From: Firmicutes bacterium HGW-Firmicutes-7
Lineage (GTDB): Bacteria > Bacillota > Clostridia > Lachnospirales > Vallitaleaceae
Direction: 5' to 3'
NCBI GenBank assembly: GCA_002841375.1
Contig: PGZO01000009.1
Coordinates: forward strand, 60,918-124,917
DNA: 64,000 bases
The notes below the pieces were generated by a model. It was not told the origin of the DNA and made no database searches. It saw only the letters and a list, made by a program, of their open reading frames with translations. A program made the translations under genes and the position numbers. Of this stretch, positions 35,355 through 44,483 are shown one piece after another. The first letter of the stretch is position 1. Each line of letters starts with the position of its first letter.

Positions 35355-35400
35355 ATTATAGATTGTTGCCATACTGTTGTCAACAATTACAAGGTATAAT
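35355..35400. promoter_or_regulatory. Divergent promoter/operator of WYL regulator and hydrolase
   Basis: Minus-strand promoter: TTGACA (35383-35378), 17-nt spacer, TATAAT (35360-35355), a perfect consensus for the regulator. An inverted repeat ATTGTTG (35362-35368) / CAACAAT (35381-35387) spans its spacer and -35. TATAAT on the plus strand at 35395-35400 may serve the hydrolase gene. Good layout for autorepression. Confidence 0.6.
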
Positions 35401-35442
35401 AAAAAAGTAAACAAATCAATCTACCTATTAGGAGGAAACACT

Positions 35443-35934
35443 ATGCAGAAAAAAGCCTTAGTAATAATCGATATTCAAAATGACATAACAAAGAATTACA
35501 AGGATGTTATTGGCAATATCAATAAAGCTATTGATTGGGCAGTCAATAATAATATTCATGTTATTTATATAAGGCATGAAAATTTATCAGCCGGCACGAG
35601 GACTTTTAAACCCAATACATATGGGTCTGAATTAGCTTCTGACTTGAAAATAGTATCAAAAAATGTTTTTACAAAATGCAAAGGAAACGCATTAAGTTGT
35701 GAAGAATTTACAGACTTTATTAGTAAAAATGAAATAAGTGATTTCTACATAGCAGGAGCAGATGCTGTTGCTTGTGTTAAATCAACCTGTTACAACTTAC
35801 GCAAAGCAAATTATGGCGTTAATGTCCTATCCGATTGCGTTACCAGTTATGATAAAAATAAAATTGACGAAATGCTAAGTTATTATGAAAGTAAAGGTAG
35901 CAAAATTATTTGTTTGAATGACCTAGTAATTTAA
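35443..35934 (+). CDS. Isochorismatase-like cysteine hydrolase
   Basis: 163-residue member of the isochorismatase/nicotinamidase-like superfamily, a short form. ATG 35443 follows TTAGGAGG. The catalytic Asp is in ALVIIDIQNDI, a cis-peptide/Lys region lies around FTKCKGNALS, and the nucleophilic Cys is in AGADAVACVKST. The substrate is unknown (amide or ester-like). It is transcribed divergently from the WYL regulator, a common pairing in transferred two-gene modules. Confidence 0.82.
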   Translation: MQKKALVIIDIQNDITKNYKDVIGNINKAIDWAVNNNIHVIYIRHENLSAGTRTFKPNTYGSELASDLKIVSKNVFTKCKGNALSCEEFTDFISKNEISDFYIAGADAVACVKSTCYNLRKANYGVNVLSDCVTSYDKNKIDEMLSYYESKGSKIICLNDLVI

Positions 35935-36245
35935 GCTCTTTCCATATTAACCGCATAGAAGAATAGTATCCCAAATTTGTACGCCAAGATATTATTGCAA
36001 AACAAAATAGTAGCTGATTAGGGGCAGATAATAGCGGACCTGTAGATACAGTATACTTGAAATAATAATTGTTATCTACCAAGTAAAGTTGGAATTTTGT
36101 CAACCAAGCTTAAGATTTATAGTATATATATTCTAGAAGCAGAAACAATTTGGCAATAATTTGACTTGAGGAATACTAAACAAGTGGTATTCTTTTTTTA
36201 TTTGGTTATACTAAAATCATCAATAAATAGAAAGGAAGTGATTAT
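35935..36245. other. Intergenic region upstream of yyaL
   Basis: 311 nt. Apart from a hairpin at 36171-36199 and the GAAAGGAAG ribosome site of the yyaL pseudogene I see nothing. Confidence 0.4.
36171..36199 (+). terminator. Short terminator-like hairpin
   Basis: GAATAC / GTATTC six-bp stem with a 10-nt loop followed by TTTTTTT. It is 240 nt after the hydrolase gene and 47 nt before the yyaL start. Confidence 0.5.
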
Positions 36246-38319
36246 ATGACTAACACAGAAAGAATACCTAATAGATTAATAAATGAAAAATCTCCTTATC
36301 TACTTCAACATGCTAATAACCCAGTTAACTGGTATCCTTGGGAAGAAAAAGCTTTCCAAAAAGCAAAAGAAGAGAATAAACCGATTTTCTTATCTATTGG
36401 GTATTCCTGAGGTTGGTTACAGAACGACTTGCTGCCATTGGTGTCATGTAATGGAACGGGAATCTTTCGAAGATGAAGAAGTAGCAAAAGTTCTCAACGA
36501 TAAATATATCAGCATTAAAGTAGACCGCGAAGAAAGGCCTGATATAGACCAGATTTATATGAGCTTTTGTCAGGCAACAACCGGCTCTGGTGGCTGGCCA
36601 TTATCCGTTTTTATTACAGCAGATAAAAAACCATTTTATGTAGGAACCTATTTTCCTAAAGAATCAAAATATGGTGTGACAGGGTTTATGAATATCCTAG
36701 AAGCCATACATCAAAAATGGCAAGGGGAGCGTGAAGAGATAGAAGATTCAGCGGAGAAATTGACAGATATGATTAATCAAATGACTGAATCCGAGGAGGC
36801 TCAAGTTGTTGACGATCAAATCTTTGAACGTACTTATAACTACTTTAAAAGTAGCTTTGACGCCAAGTATGGAGGTTTTGGCAATGAGCCCAAATTCCCA
36901 ACGCCACATAACCTTCTTTTTTTATTAAGATATTATCACATGAATCATTCTCAAGATGCCTTAAAGATGGTAGAAAAAACCTTGATTCAAATTTACAAGG
37001 GTGGCATCTTTGATCATGTTGGCTTTGGATTTTCTAGGTATTCAACCGATCGAAGATGGCTCGTTCCACACTTTGAGAAAATGCTTTATGACAATGCTTT
37101 GTTGCTTATGGCTTATGTTGAAACGTATCAAGTGACTAAAAAGCCAATTTATAAAGAAATTGCTGAAAAAATCATTGCCTACGTTATGAGAGAAATGACG
37201 TCTCAGGAGGGTGGATTTTTTTGTGCTGAAGATGCGGATTCTGAAGGCGTAGAAGGTAAGTTTTATGTATGGACTAAGGAAGAAGTGTATGAGCTTCTTG
37301 GTGATGAAGAAGGTGCATTGTATTGTAAGTACTACGACATCACTAAAAAAGGTAATTTTGAGGAGAAAAGTATTCCCAATTTTATTCATACAGATCTTGA
37401 AGAAATAAATAGTGACCCTGTATTAAAAGAAAAGCTTAAGAAGTTATCTGAAAAGCTTTTTATGGTACGTGAGGAGAGAGTTCATCCCCATAAAGATGAT
37501 AAGATCCTAACTTCCTGGAATGGGTTAATGATTGCGGGTATAGCAATGGCGGGCAGGGCATTTGGAAACTTAGATTATTTAGATGGGGCAGAAAGGGCCG
37601 TGCAATTTATTGAAAATAATTTATTTAGGTCGGACAGTAGACTGCTTTCAAGATATAGAGATGGAGACGCGGTGAATCTGGCTTTTTTAGAGGATTATGC
37701 TTTTTTGATATGGGCATATATTGAACTTTATGAAGGGGTATTTAAAACAGAATATCTCAAAAGCGCTATTAGACTTACAGATGATGTGATTCGTTATTTT
37801 CAAGACGAACAGGTCGGAGGATTTTTCTTATATGGAAGCGATTCTGAACAACTCATTGCCAGACCAAAAGAGATTTATGATGGCGCTTTGCCCTCAGGCA
37901 ATTCAGTGGTTGCTTATACACTCCTCAAGCTAAGTAAGCTTACAGGAAACGAAGCTTATGAGCGTACAGCCAAAAGACTATTTGAACACTTTGGAAGTAA
38001 GTTGAATGAAGCGCCCTTTGCATATTCAATGATGTTGTGTGCTTATATATTCGGTGCAAACCCAACGAAGGAAATTGTACTTGCGGGGCGTAGTGAAGAT
38101 CAAGTTATAAAAGAAATGTTAAGGAAAATTAATCAAAGCTACTTACCATTTACAGTCATTCTTTTGAACGATGAACAAAGCAATCTCGGTGAGATAAATA
38201 GCTTTGCAAACAATCAAGTTGCAATAGATGGTAAACCAACAGCCTATGTATGTGAGAATTTTATGTGTCAAAGGCCAGTATTTAATCTAGATGCTTTAAA
38301 TGATTTAATCAAACAATAA
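36246..38319 (+). pseudogene. yyaL: YyaL-like thioredoxin/DUF255 protein gene, broken by a 22-nt insertion
   Basis: Frame A (36246-36410) encodes [20 protein letters not shown]...PIFLSIGYS and then TGA. Frame B resumes at 36433 with CHWCHVMERESFEDEEVAK and continues intact to 38319. Normal homologues read straight from GYS through TCHWCH. Here 25 nt stand where 3 are expected, a net gain of 22 nt that shifts the frame exactly at the CHWC motif. The remainder is complete: a thioredoxin-like domain (DREERPDIDQIYM), then the long (alpha/alpha)6 glycosidase-like part. GAAAGGAAG precedes the ATG. It could be a recent pseudogene or an assembly error; an internal start in frame B would lack the N-terminal half of the thioredoxin fold. 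Confidence 0.85.
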
Positions 38320-38330
38320 TATCTATAAGG

Positions 38331-38361
38331 ACGGTATATAGGAATTTTATATGCCGTTTTT
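38331..38361 (+). terminator. Rho-independent terminator
   Basis: ACGGTATATA / TATATGCCGT (one G-U pair) with 7-nt loop, followed by TTTTC; 11 nt after the yyaL stop. Confidence 0.8.
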
Positions 38362-38392
38362 CTATTTACTAGGTTCTCAACATAAGTATTGA

Positions 38393-38408
38393 CTTTTATG
38401 CATAAAAG
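38393..38408. promoter_or_regulatory. 16-bp perfect palindrome
   Basis: CTTTTATG/CATAAAAG, 35 nt upstream of the promoter of the IscU-ThiF fusion gene; possible operator. Confidence 0.35.
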
Positions 38409-38442
38409 GCGTCTGAAATACGACTTAAATAACTATTTCAAT

Positions 38443-38471
38443 TTGTAATAGGTATAGTTGTTTGATATAAT
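38443..38471 (+). promoter_or_regulatory. Promoter of the IscU-ThiF fusion gene
   Basis: TTGTAA (38443-38448), 17-nt spacer, TATAAT (38466-38471), 44 nt before the start codon. Confidence 0.6.
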
Positions 38472-38515
38472 ATAAGTTATGCTAGGCATATATTACTTGA
38501 ATCGGGAGGTTGAAT

Positions 38516-40399
38516 ATGTATAATAATATCGTCCTTGATCATTTTTCTAATCCAAGAAATATGGGCACTATAGAAAATGCAGATGGAATTGGACATACTG
38601 GGAATCCAGCAGACGGAGATAAGATAACAATTTATATCAAGGTATGGGATGATATTCTTATTAATGTCATGTTTAAAACCTTTGGATGTGGTGCCGCTAT
38701 TGCTGCAAGTAGTATGTTAACAGAGCTCGTAATTGGGAAAACGATTAAAGCGGCTTTGCAAGTTACGAATGACGATGTAGCATATGCATTGGGAGGACTT
38801 CCTTCTCAAAAACTTAAATGTTCTAATATAGCAGCAGATGCCCTCTATGCAGCAATAGAAGACTATTGTGTTAAGAAAAACAAAGAAAAAATAATTTCTA
38901 AGACTGATGTAAAAGAAGGAATTGAGAAACGCGAAAATAGTAAAGGTGTTCAGGATGAAAATCAGATTCAAAGATACCTACGTCACATTATAATGCCAGA
39001 AATTAGCGGATTAGGCCAGAGGAAACTATTAGAAACAAAAGTTGTACTGTTTGCCCCATCCATTAATGAAAGTGATGTTTTATTAAACTATTTAGCCGCA
39101 ACGGGTATTGGACATTTAATAATTTGTTTGAAAAACAGGTTGGGATTTGCAATAACAATTGAACATGTTAAAGATTTAAATCCAGATGTACGCATCGAAT
39201 TAATAGAGGATACGGATTTATGTAAAGTTTACAAAAATCCAATAGATTTTAATATCATTATTGGAGACTTGAATTATATAAATGATATTAAGAAAATACT
39301 TGCCCAGCATCAAGTCATTACAACTATTACTGCGGTTGTAAGTGCTTGGAACGGGTATATCAATATTATTGATAATGTACAACAGTTGATAGATGTGTAT
39401 GAAGAAGATTCGGATAGAATTATTACTGAGAATGATACATGTAACTTAAAGCACTTTATTGAATATGGATTAAAGCTGTCATACGCATATATGGAAACGC
39501 TTATTGTAATAGAGCTAGTGAAAGCAAAATTACACATAGGCAGCATACTACAAGAAGGCTTTTACTATAATTTATTAGATTTCATATTTATTAATAACTT
39601 GTCTATTAATGAAGGTCTTAAAAAGATGACATATTTAAGCAACTATAAGCGCGAGGATATGTTGGTCAGAAATCAAGAAACACTGGCATGTGCAAAAGTA
39701 TTAATTATTGGGGCAGGTGGTCTTGGATCGCCAGTAGCATATATTTTGGCAAAACTCGGTATAGGTACCATTGGTATCATTGATTATGATCATATAGAAA
39801 TCAGTAATTTGAATCGACAAATCCTTCATACTACAACAAAAATTGGCATGAGTAAGGTTGAATCTGCTAGAAAGGTCTTGAAGGCAATAAATCCTAAAGT
39901 TAACGTAGAAATATATCCCACGGCATTCACACGTGATAATGCTATGGAACTTTTAAAGGATTATGACATTGTTGTTGATGGATTAGATAACATTCCAACA
40001 CGTTATTTATTAAACGATGCCTGTTATTTTGCCAAAAAGCCTCTTATTGAAGCTGGGGTTTTAACCTACTATGGACAAGTAACCGTAATTGATACAGAGG
40101 AAACACCCTGTTATCGATGTATTTTTTCGGATGTATTTGAAAATACTCAAACAAGAGGTTGTGCAGAAAGAGGTGTATTGGGTCCAGTTGCGGGGCTAAT
40201 TGGTATGCTTCAAGGAGTAGAAGTGATAAAGATATTGCTTGGTATTGATTCATCGCTCAAAGGGAAATTACTACTTTATGATGCAAATGAGACAGAATTT
40301 ACTATGATAGAATTGCATAAGAAGAAAAGTTGTAAGCTTTGTGGAAATAAGCGCGCAATCTTTGAATTAGAAGAATATGATTTAATATGTCAAAAATAA
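38516..40399 (+). CDS. IscU-like scaffold fused to a degenerate and an intact ThiF/MoeB adenylyltransferase domain
   Basis: 627-residue fusion; ATG 38516 with GGGAGG upstream. Residues 1 to about 120 are IscU/NifU-N-like (MYNNIVLDHFSNPRNMG, FKTFGCGAAIAASSM, LGGLPSQKLKCSN). Of the three scaffold cysteines, C58 and C102 are present but the first position (GNPxCGD) reads GNPADGD, i.e. Asp33. After a charged linker, about 150-290 begins like MoeB/ThiF (IQRYLRHIIMPEISGLGQRKL) but lacks the glycine-rich nucleotide loop. About 385-625 is a complete E1-like domain: GAGGLGSP (399-406), NLNRQ, catalytic-type Cys549 (TRGCAERGVLGP), and Zn cysteines C532/C535 and C606/C609. Family knowledge: ThiF/MoeB adenylate ubiquitin-like sulfur carriers for sulfur transfer. 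No such carrier or cysteine desulfurase is encoded nearby. A sulfur or cluster transfer role is inference. Confidence 0.85.
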   Translation: MYNNIVLDHFSNPRNMGTIENADGIGHTGNPADGDKITIYIKVWDDILINVMFKTFGCGAAIAASSMLTELVIGKTIKAALQVTNDDVAYALGGLPSQKLKCSNIAADALYAAIEDYCVKKNKEKIISKTDVKEGIEKRENSKGVQDENQIQRYLRHIIMPEISGLGQRKLLETKVVLFAPSINESDVLLNYLAATGIGHLIICLKNRLGFAITIEHVKDLNPDVRIELIEDTDLCKVYKNPIDFNIIIGDLNYINDIKKILAQHQVITTITAVVSAWNGYINIIDNVQQLIDVYEEDSDRIITENDTCNLKHFIEYGLKLSYAYMETLIVIELVKAKLHIGSILQEGFYYNLLDFIFINNLSINEGLKKMTYLSNYKREDMLVRNQETLACAKVLIIGAGGLGSPVAYILAKLGIGTIGIIDYDHIEISNLNRQILHTTTKIGMSKVESARKVLKAINPKVNVEIYPTAFTRDNAMELLKDYDIVVDGLDNIPTRYLLNDACYFAKKPLIEAGVLTYYGQVTVIDTEETPCYRCIFSDVFENTQTRGCAERGVLGPVAGLIGMLQGVEVIKILLGIDSSLKGKLLLYDANETEFTMIELHKKKSCKLCGNKRAIFELEEYDLICQK

Positions 40400-40428
40400 A
40401 AGTATACCGATTTTTGAAAATTATTGAA

Positions 40429-40457
40429 TTGATGGAAATCCTTAAATGGTATATAAT
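40429..40457 (+). promoter_or_regulatory. Promoter of the ferritin-like gene
   Basis: TTGATG (40429-40434), 17-nt spacer, TATAAT (40452-40457), 39 nt before ATG. Confidence 0.7.
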
Positions 40458-40496
40458 GGATAGTGACTAAATGGACAAAAACAAGGAGGTACAATT

Positions 40497-40952
40497 ATGG
40501 AAAATGCTACTTTATACGAAGTATTACAATTAGCTATACACTTAGAAGAAGAAGGTCAAGCTTTTTATGAAAAATATGCTGAAAAAGCAAAAGGAAATGT
40601 TAAAGAAACCTTTTTAAGATTAGCGTTAGATGAAGTGAAACATTGTAAATACTTTCAATCCTTATATTATGATGCGAAGGAAAAACCAGGTTTAGATTAT
40701 TTATTCGAAGAGGAAGTAACTGCTTATTTTAAAGAATATGCGACAAGTGCTGCACTTAATCGAGAAGTAATTGAAATCAATACGGTAGAAGAAGCTGTAG
40801 AAGAAGCAATTCTTACAGAAAAAAAATCTATTGAGTATTATAAATACTTAGATAAATATGCACTTAAAGATACAAAAGAAACGATTCATACAATCATTAT
40901 TGAAGAAGAAAAACATTTAGAAGTTTTAGAAAAATTAAAAGAAACTATGTAA
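40497..40952 (+). CDS. Ferritin-like (rubrerythrin-domain) protein
   Basis: 151-residue four-helix protein of the rubrerythrin/ferritin-like type without the C-terminal rubredoxin. Metal-ligand-type motifs: LEEEGQAFYEKYA, DEVKHCKYF (E-x2-H), LTEKKSIEYYKYL and EEEKHLEVL (E-x2-H). AAGGAGG precedes ATG and it has its own promoter. Such proteins handle peroxide or iron under anaerobic conditions. It follows the IscU-ThiF gene on the same strand, possibly reflecting a shared iron-sulfur or redox theme. Confidence 0.82.
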   Translation: MENATLYEVLQLAIHLEEEGQAFYEKYAEKAKGNVKETFLRLALDEVKHCKYFQSLYYDAKEKPGLDYLFEEEVTAYFKEYATSAALNREVIEINTVEEAVEEAILTEKKSIEYYKYLDKYALKDTKETIHTIIIEEEKHLEVLEKLKETM

Positions 40953-40992
40953 TTAAGTCAAATAGTTTGACTGTAATGAGTTAATAAATTCG

Positions 40993-41043
40993 TTTTAATC
41001 AAACGAAGAAAGTCCCCCCACTTTTTTTAGTGGGGGGACTTTC
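40993..41043. repeat. Left-end and first-hairpin copy of the hairpin element; forms the convergent terminator
   Basis: TTTTAATCAAACGAAGAAAG then CCCCCC matches the left end of the element at 9679 (TTTTAACCTAACGAAGGAAG, CCCCC). It continues into a perfect 15-bp stem, GAAAGTCCCCCCACT (41008-41022) / AGTGGGGGGACTTTC (41029-41043), with a T-rich 6-nt loop. The right arm reaches the stop codon of the minus-strand helicase gene. It lies between convergent genes and probably acts as terminator for both. Confidence 0.65.
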
Positions 41044-44000
41044 TATTCTTCATTCATCTCTAATATTTCCATAATTTCACCTTCGCTAAGCTTACTTATA
41101 AGCGTTTCACCAGGATGAATAACCGAATCAATCAATGATTTTTTCTTTTGTTGTAATTTATAAATCTTTTCTTCAATGGTACCACCTGTAATTAATCGAA
41201 TAACTTGGACGGGCTTATCCTGGCCTATTCTATAGGCTCTATCAGTAGCTTGATCTTCAGTCGCAGGGTTCCACCAAGGATCATAATGGATGACCATATC
41301 TGCGCCAGTAAGATTGAGGCCTGTGCCACCAGCCTTTAAAGAAATTAGAAAAATATCTTTTTGCCCATCATTAAAATGGTTAACCATATCTCGTCTATGC
41401 TTTGAGTTTGTAGCGCCATCTAAATAAAAGTACGTTACCATATTTTTATCAAGAATTGGTTGGATCAACTTAAGCATACTTGTAAATTGGGAGAAAATTA
41501 GTATTCTATGACCACTCTCGATTGCATCAACTACAAGTTCTTCTAAAAGTTCAAGCTTGGCACTACCACCTGTGTAGTTGTCTGCAAATAAAGCAGGATG
41601 ACAACAGATTTGACGTAATCTTGTTAATGCGGATAGTATTTTTATTGTGCTTTTTTGATAACCATTAGATGAAATTTCCTGTTTTACTTCTCCCTTAACC
41701 TTTTCAAGATACGCCATGTATAATTTTTTTTGTTTATCTAATAGTTCTGTAGTCATTTTTGTTTCAATTTTTGGTGGCAACTCTTTCAATACATCAGATT
41801 TTAATCTTCTAAGTATGAAGGGCTTAATTTGAGTTGTTAACTTAATTAATGCTGTATTATCCTCGTTTTTAATAATTGGCTTTTCATAATTATTGATAAA
41901 CTTTGAATGAGAATATAAATACCCTGGCATAATAAAATCGAAAATTGACCAAAGTTCTGTTAATGAATTTTCGATTGGTGTCCCAGTAAGGGCAATACGA
42001 GTAGTAGCGCTAATTAACTTAACAGATTTTGCATTTAATGAATTAGGATTTTTGATATGCTGAGCTTCATCAATAAAACAAAATTCAAAGTTGTAGTTCA
42101 TGTAGGTTTCAAGATCTCTTTTTAACAAACCATAGGAGGTTATTATAACTTGGCTATCATTAATATTTTCAAAGGCCTGTGCTCTGAATTTTTTATCTCC
42201 AGAAATGACGCTAACTTTTAAATCAGGTGCAAATTTATTGATTTCGTCTTCCCAATTATAGACTAAGGAGGTGGGCGCGATAACCAAAGATTGCTTTGTA
42301 GCATCAATTGATTTTAATAACGTTATTGCTTGCAATGTTTTTCCAAGTCCCATATCATCTGCAAGTATTCCTCCGAAGCCATAGTAACTTAACACTTTTA
42401 GCCATTGAAAGCCTTGCTTTTGATAATTTCTAAGGGTAGCTTTTAATGAGGGGGGTAGCTCAAATAATGAAGGTGAAGGAACTTTAATATCTTGAACAAG
42501 CTTTTCAAAAGCTGTATTTTTTTCATAATTCTGTAATAATGAAGCGTTCATTAAGGTATCTACATAAATGGCTCTATATTTAGGGATCTCAATGATTTCC
42601 TTAGCTAAATCTTTGTTTTTTAGATTTAATTGTTTCATGATATCAGCCATGTCAGACATTTCTGAAGAATCTTCTAACTGCAAGAAACTACCATCCTTTA
42701 ATCGATAGTATTTTTTCTTTTCTTGAAGTGACTTAAGAATTTGAGGCAACTCTTTTCGATCTATACCATCAATGTTAAAGGAAAACTCTAACATATTTGA
42801 TTTTTCATTTAATCTTACACCTGCATTAATGGTGCTAGGTATTTTAATCTGCAAATTTTTAAAATCTGCAGCATAATATATTCTTGCAATTTCCTGAAGT
42901 TTAGGTAAATAAGAATAAATAAATTTATATAATTTATCTTCATCTTTAATAATAAAAAATGCATCAGATACATCAACAGAGAAAGCGGCATCTGAGAGAA
43001 GAGAAAGCACTTCCCCTTCTTTTTCAACGTTATGAACAATAATGGTATTTTCAGGAAGTACTGGTTCGCTTGGCGGGAATATTCCTAATTTGTAGTCTCC
43101 ATAAAAAAACGATAAGGTTCCTTTAATAGTATTTTTATATTTATCTAAGTAAATATGGGGTACGCAATCTTCATATAATAAATTAGAAGACATGGCATCA
43201 TCCATGTTTACAGAACCAAGCTTTTTTAAAACTGGTAAAATTGAGGTTACTAGCTTTTGTTTGTATGTTACATCAAGGCTGATCGACCTTTGATTATTAT
43301 TAAATTGTTGGGTGATAACTGAAAAAAATCTTCTTTCTTTATTATTCAGGTGAAATATTTCATCCTCAAAGAAAATGTATTCAAGATCTTTTGTGATCGG
43401 GAAATAATCATAAGCTTGAGCTAATTTAACCGTAATGCTATCTTCATCTTGAGTCACATTAAAATCCATTATTGGAAGATGAGAAGAAATTTCAGTGGTT
43501 GAAGTTATGCCACGATATTTTAGTGAAAAAGATTGATTTTTTAAAATACTAAACAGCCTTTTCATTGTAATATCAGGAAATAAAAAGTTATTAAAAAGCT
43601 GAATATTTTTATTTTCATAAGGACTTGACTTGATAAATGTATAGGTGTCTAAGTATTCCTTTATTAAGTCAAGTATGCTCGTTGAAGTCGAGTTGAAATA
43701 ATGTATTTTAGGGTCAAAAGTAAAGCTTTTACCAAAATTAAAAGATGTACGATCATTAATAGCGGATAGCAATTTCGTAATATCCTTCACAATATAGAAC
43801 TTGTCAATTCCAATTCTGAGGCTAGTTGACGTAATGCTTTCCTTCATTGGTTCAATAATAATGTCAAGATGAACAAGCTGTTTCGTAGCATGGATCGAAA
43901 CATTATCTGATAGTGCATTAGAAAATGCATTTATAATATTTAAGTGAGAAAGCTTATCAATAGATAAGTTAATTTTTTCTTTGGAGTAGAGGATTTCTAG

Positions 44001-44261
44001 TAAGGTAGCTACAATATGCTTGCATGCACCGGAGTAGCTTGTATGGGTAGGACAATTACATTCCATGTACGAAAGCTTACCGGAATAGCTATCAAATCCA
44101 ACCATTACATTGTACAATTGACTGCCTAATACGGTAGATATTATTTTGCCTGCATTTGGCTCTAGTGTTTTTACTTGACCATTGTGATAATACTGAACAC
44201 CGCGTTTGAAAGACAGGTCATTTGTTGTTTTCCTTATATCATTTAGAGAAAGATCAATCAT
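41043..44261 (-). CDS. SNF2-family helicase with SWIM zinc finger
   Basis: 1072-residue Swi2/Snf2-type DNA translocase. Start 44261 has AAAGGTGA upstream; the earlier in-frame ATG 44339 lacks a good site. Order: SWIM finger (CNCPTHTSYSGACKHIVATLL, given in parts: CNCPTHTS, ACKHIVATLL), a long bacterial SNF2-associated region, then the two RecA-like lobes: DDMGLGKTLQAITLL (Walker A), IDEAQHIKN (DEAQ box), LTGTPIENSLTELWSIFDF, FSQFTSMLKLIQ, SLKAGGTGLNLTGAD and DPWWNPATEDQATDRAYRIGQ. Role: ATP-driven remodelling of DNA-protein complexes or repair; its exact job in bacteria is not established. The stop codon overlaps the hairpin repeat. Confidence 0.9.
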   Translation of the reverse strand: MIDLSLNDIRKTTNDLSFKRGVQYYHNGQVKTLEPNAGKIISTVLGSQLYNVMVGFDSYSGKLSYMECNCPTHTSYSGACKHIVATLLEILYSKEKINLSIDKLSHLNIINAFSNALSDNVSIHATKQLVHLDIIIEPMKESITSTSLRIGIDKFYIVKDITKLLSAINDRTSFNFGKSFTFDPKIHYFNSTSTSILDLIKEYLDTYTFIKSSPYENKNIQLFNNFLFPDITMKRLFSILKNQSFSLKYRGITSTTEISSHLPIMDFNVTQDEDSITVKLAQAYDYFPITKDLEYIFFEDEIFHLNNKERRFFSVITQQFNNNQRSISLDVTYKQKLVTSILPVLKKLGSVNMDDAMSSNLLYEDCVPHIYLDKYKNTIKGTLSFFYGDYKLGIFPPSEPVLPENTIIVHNVEKEGEVLSLLSDAAFSVDVSDAFFIIKDEDKLYKFIYSYLPKLQEIARIYYAADFKNLQIKIPSTINAGVRLNEKSNMLEFSFNIDGIDRKELPQILKSLQEKKKYYRLKDGSFLQLEDSSEMSDMADIMKQLNLKNKDLAKEIIEIPKYRAIYVDTLMNASLLQNYEKNTAFEKLVQDIKVPSPSLFELPPSLKATLRNYQKQGFQWLKVLSYYGFGGILADDMGLGKTLQAITLLKSIDATKQSLVIAPTSLVYNWEDEINKFAPDLKVSVISGDKKFRAQAFENINDSQVIITSYGLLKRDLETYMNYNFEFCFIDEAQHIKNPNSLNAKSVKLISATTRIALTGTPIENSLTELWSIFDFIMPGYLYSHSKFINNYEKPIIKNEDNTALIKLTTQIKPFILRRLKSDVLKELPPKIETKMTTELLDKQKKLYMAYLEKVKGEVKQEISSNGYQKSTIKILSALTRLRQICCHPALFADNYTGGSAKLELLEELVVDAIESGHRILIFSQFTSMLKLIQPILDKNMVTYFYLDGATNSKHRRDMVNHFNDGQKDIFLISLKAGGTGLNLTGADMVIHYDPWWNPATEDQATDRAYRIGQDKPVQVIRLITGGTIEEKIYKLQQKKKSLIDSVIHPGETLISKLSEGEIMEILEMNEE

Positions 44262-44483
44262 TAAATCACCTTTTTCAAATTTATTAATTAAGTTAAAACC
44301 TAATTGGAACACATAGATTTTTCGAATATTTTCAAACAAGGGAAACCTATTTGAAGAAATATATATTTATAAAAAGCTATCATCATTATAAAGTTTTTTA
44401 TAATAAAAAGCAAACTACAAATATTTGTTTTTATGGTATAATGAAAAAAATTGAGCAAGAAATAAGTGAAGCGAGGATACGTT

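Noticed and set aside
36400..36435. Programmed frameshift or selenocysteine at the yyaL TGA
   Set aside because: There is no slippery heptamer; 22 extra bases, not one, separate the frames; and homologues have no residue to place there.
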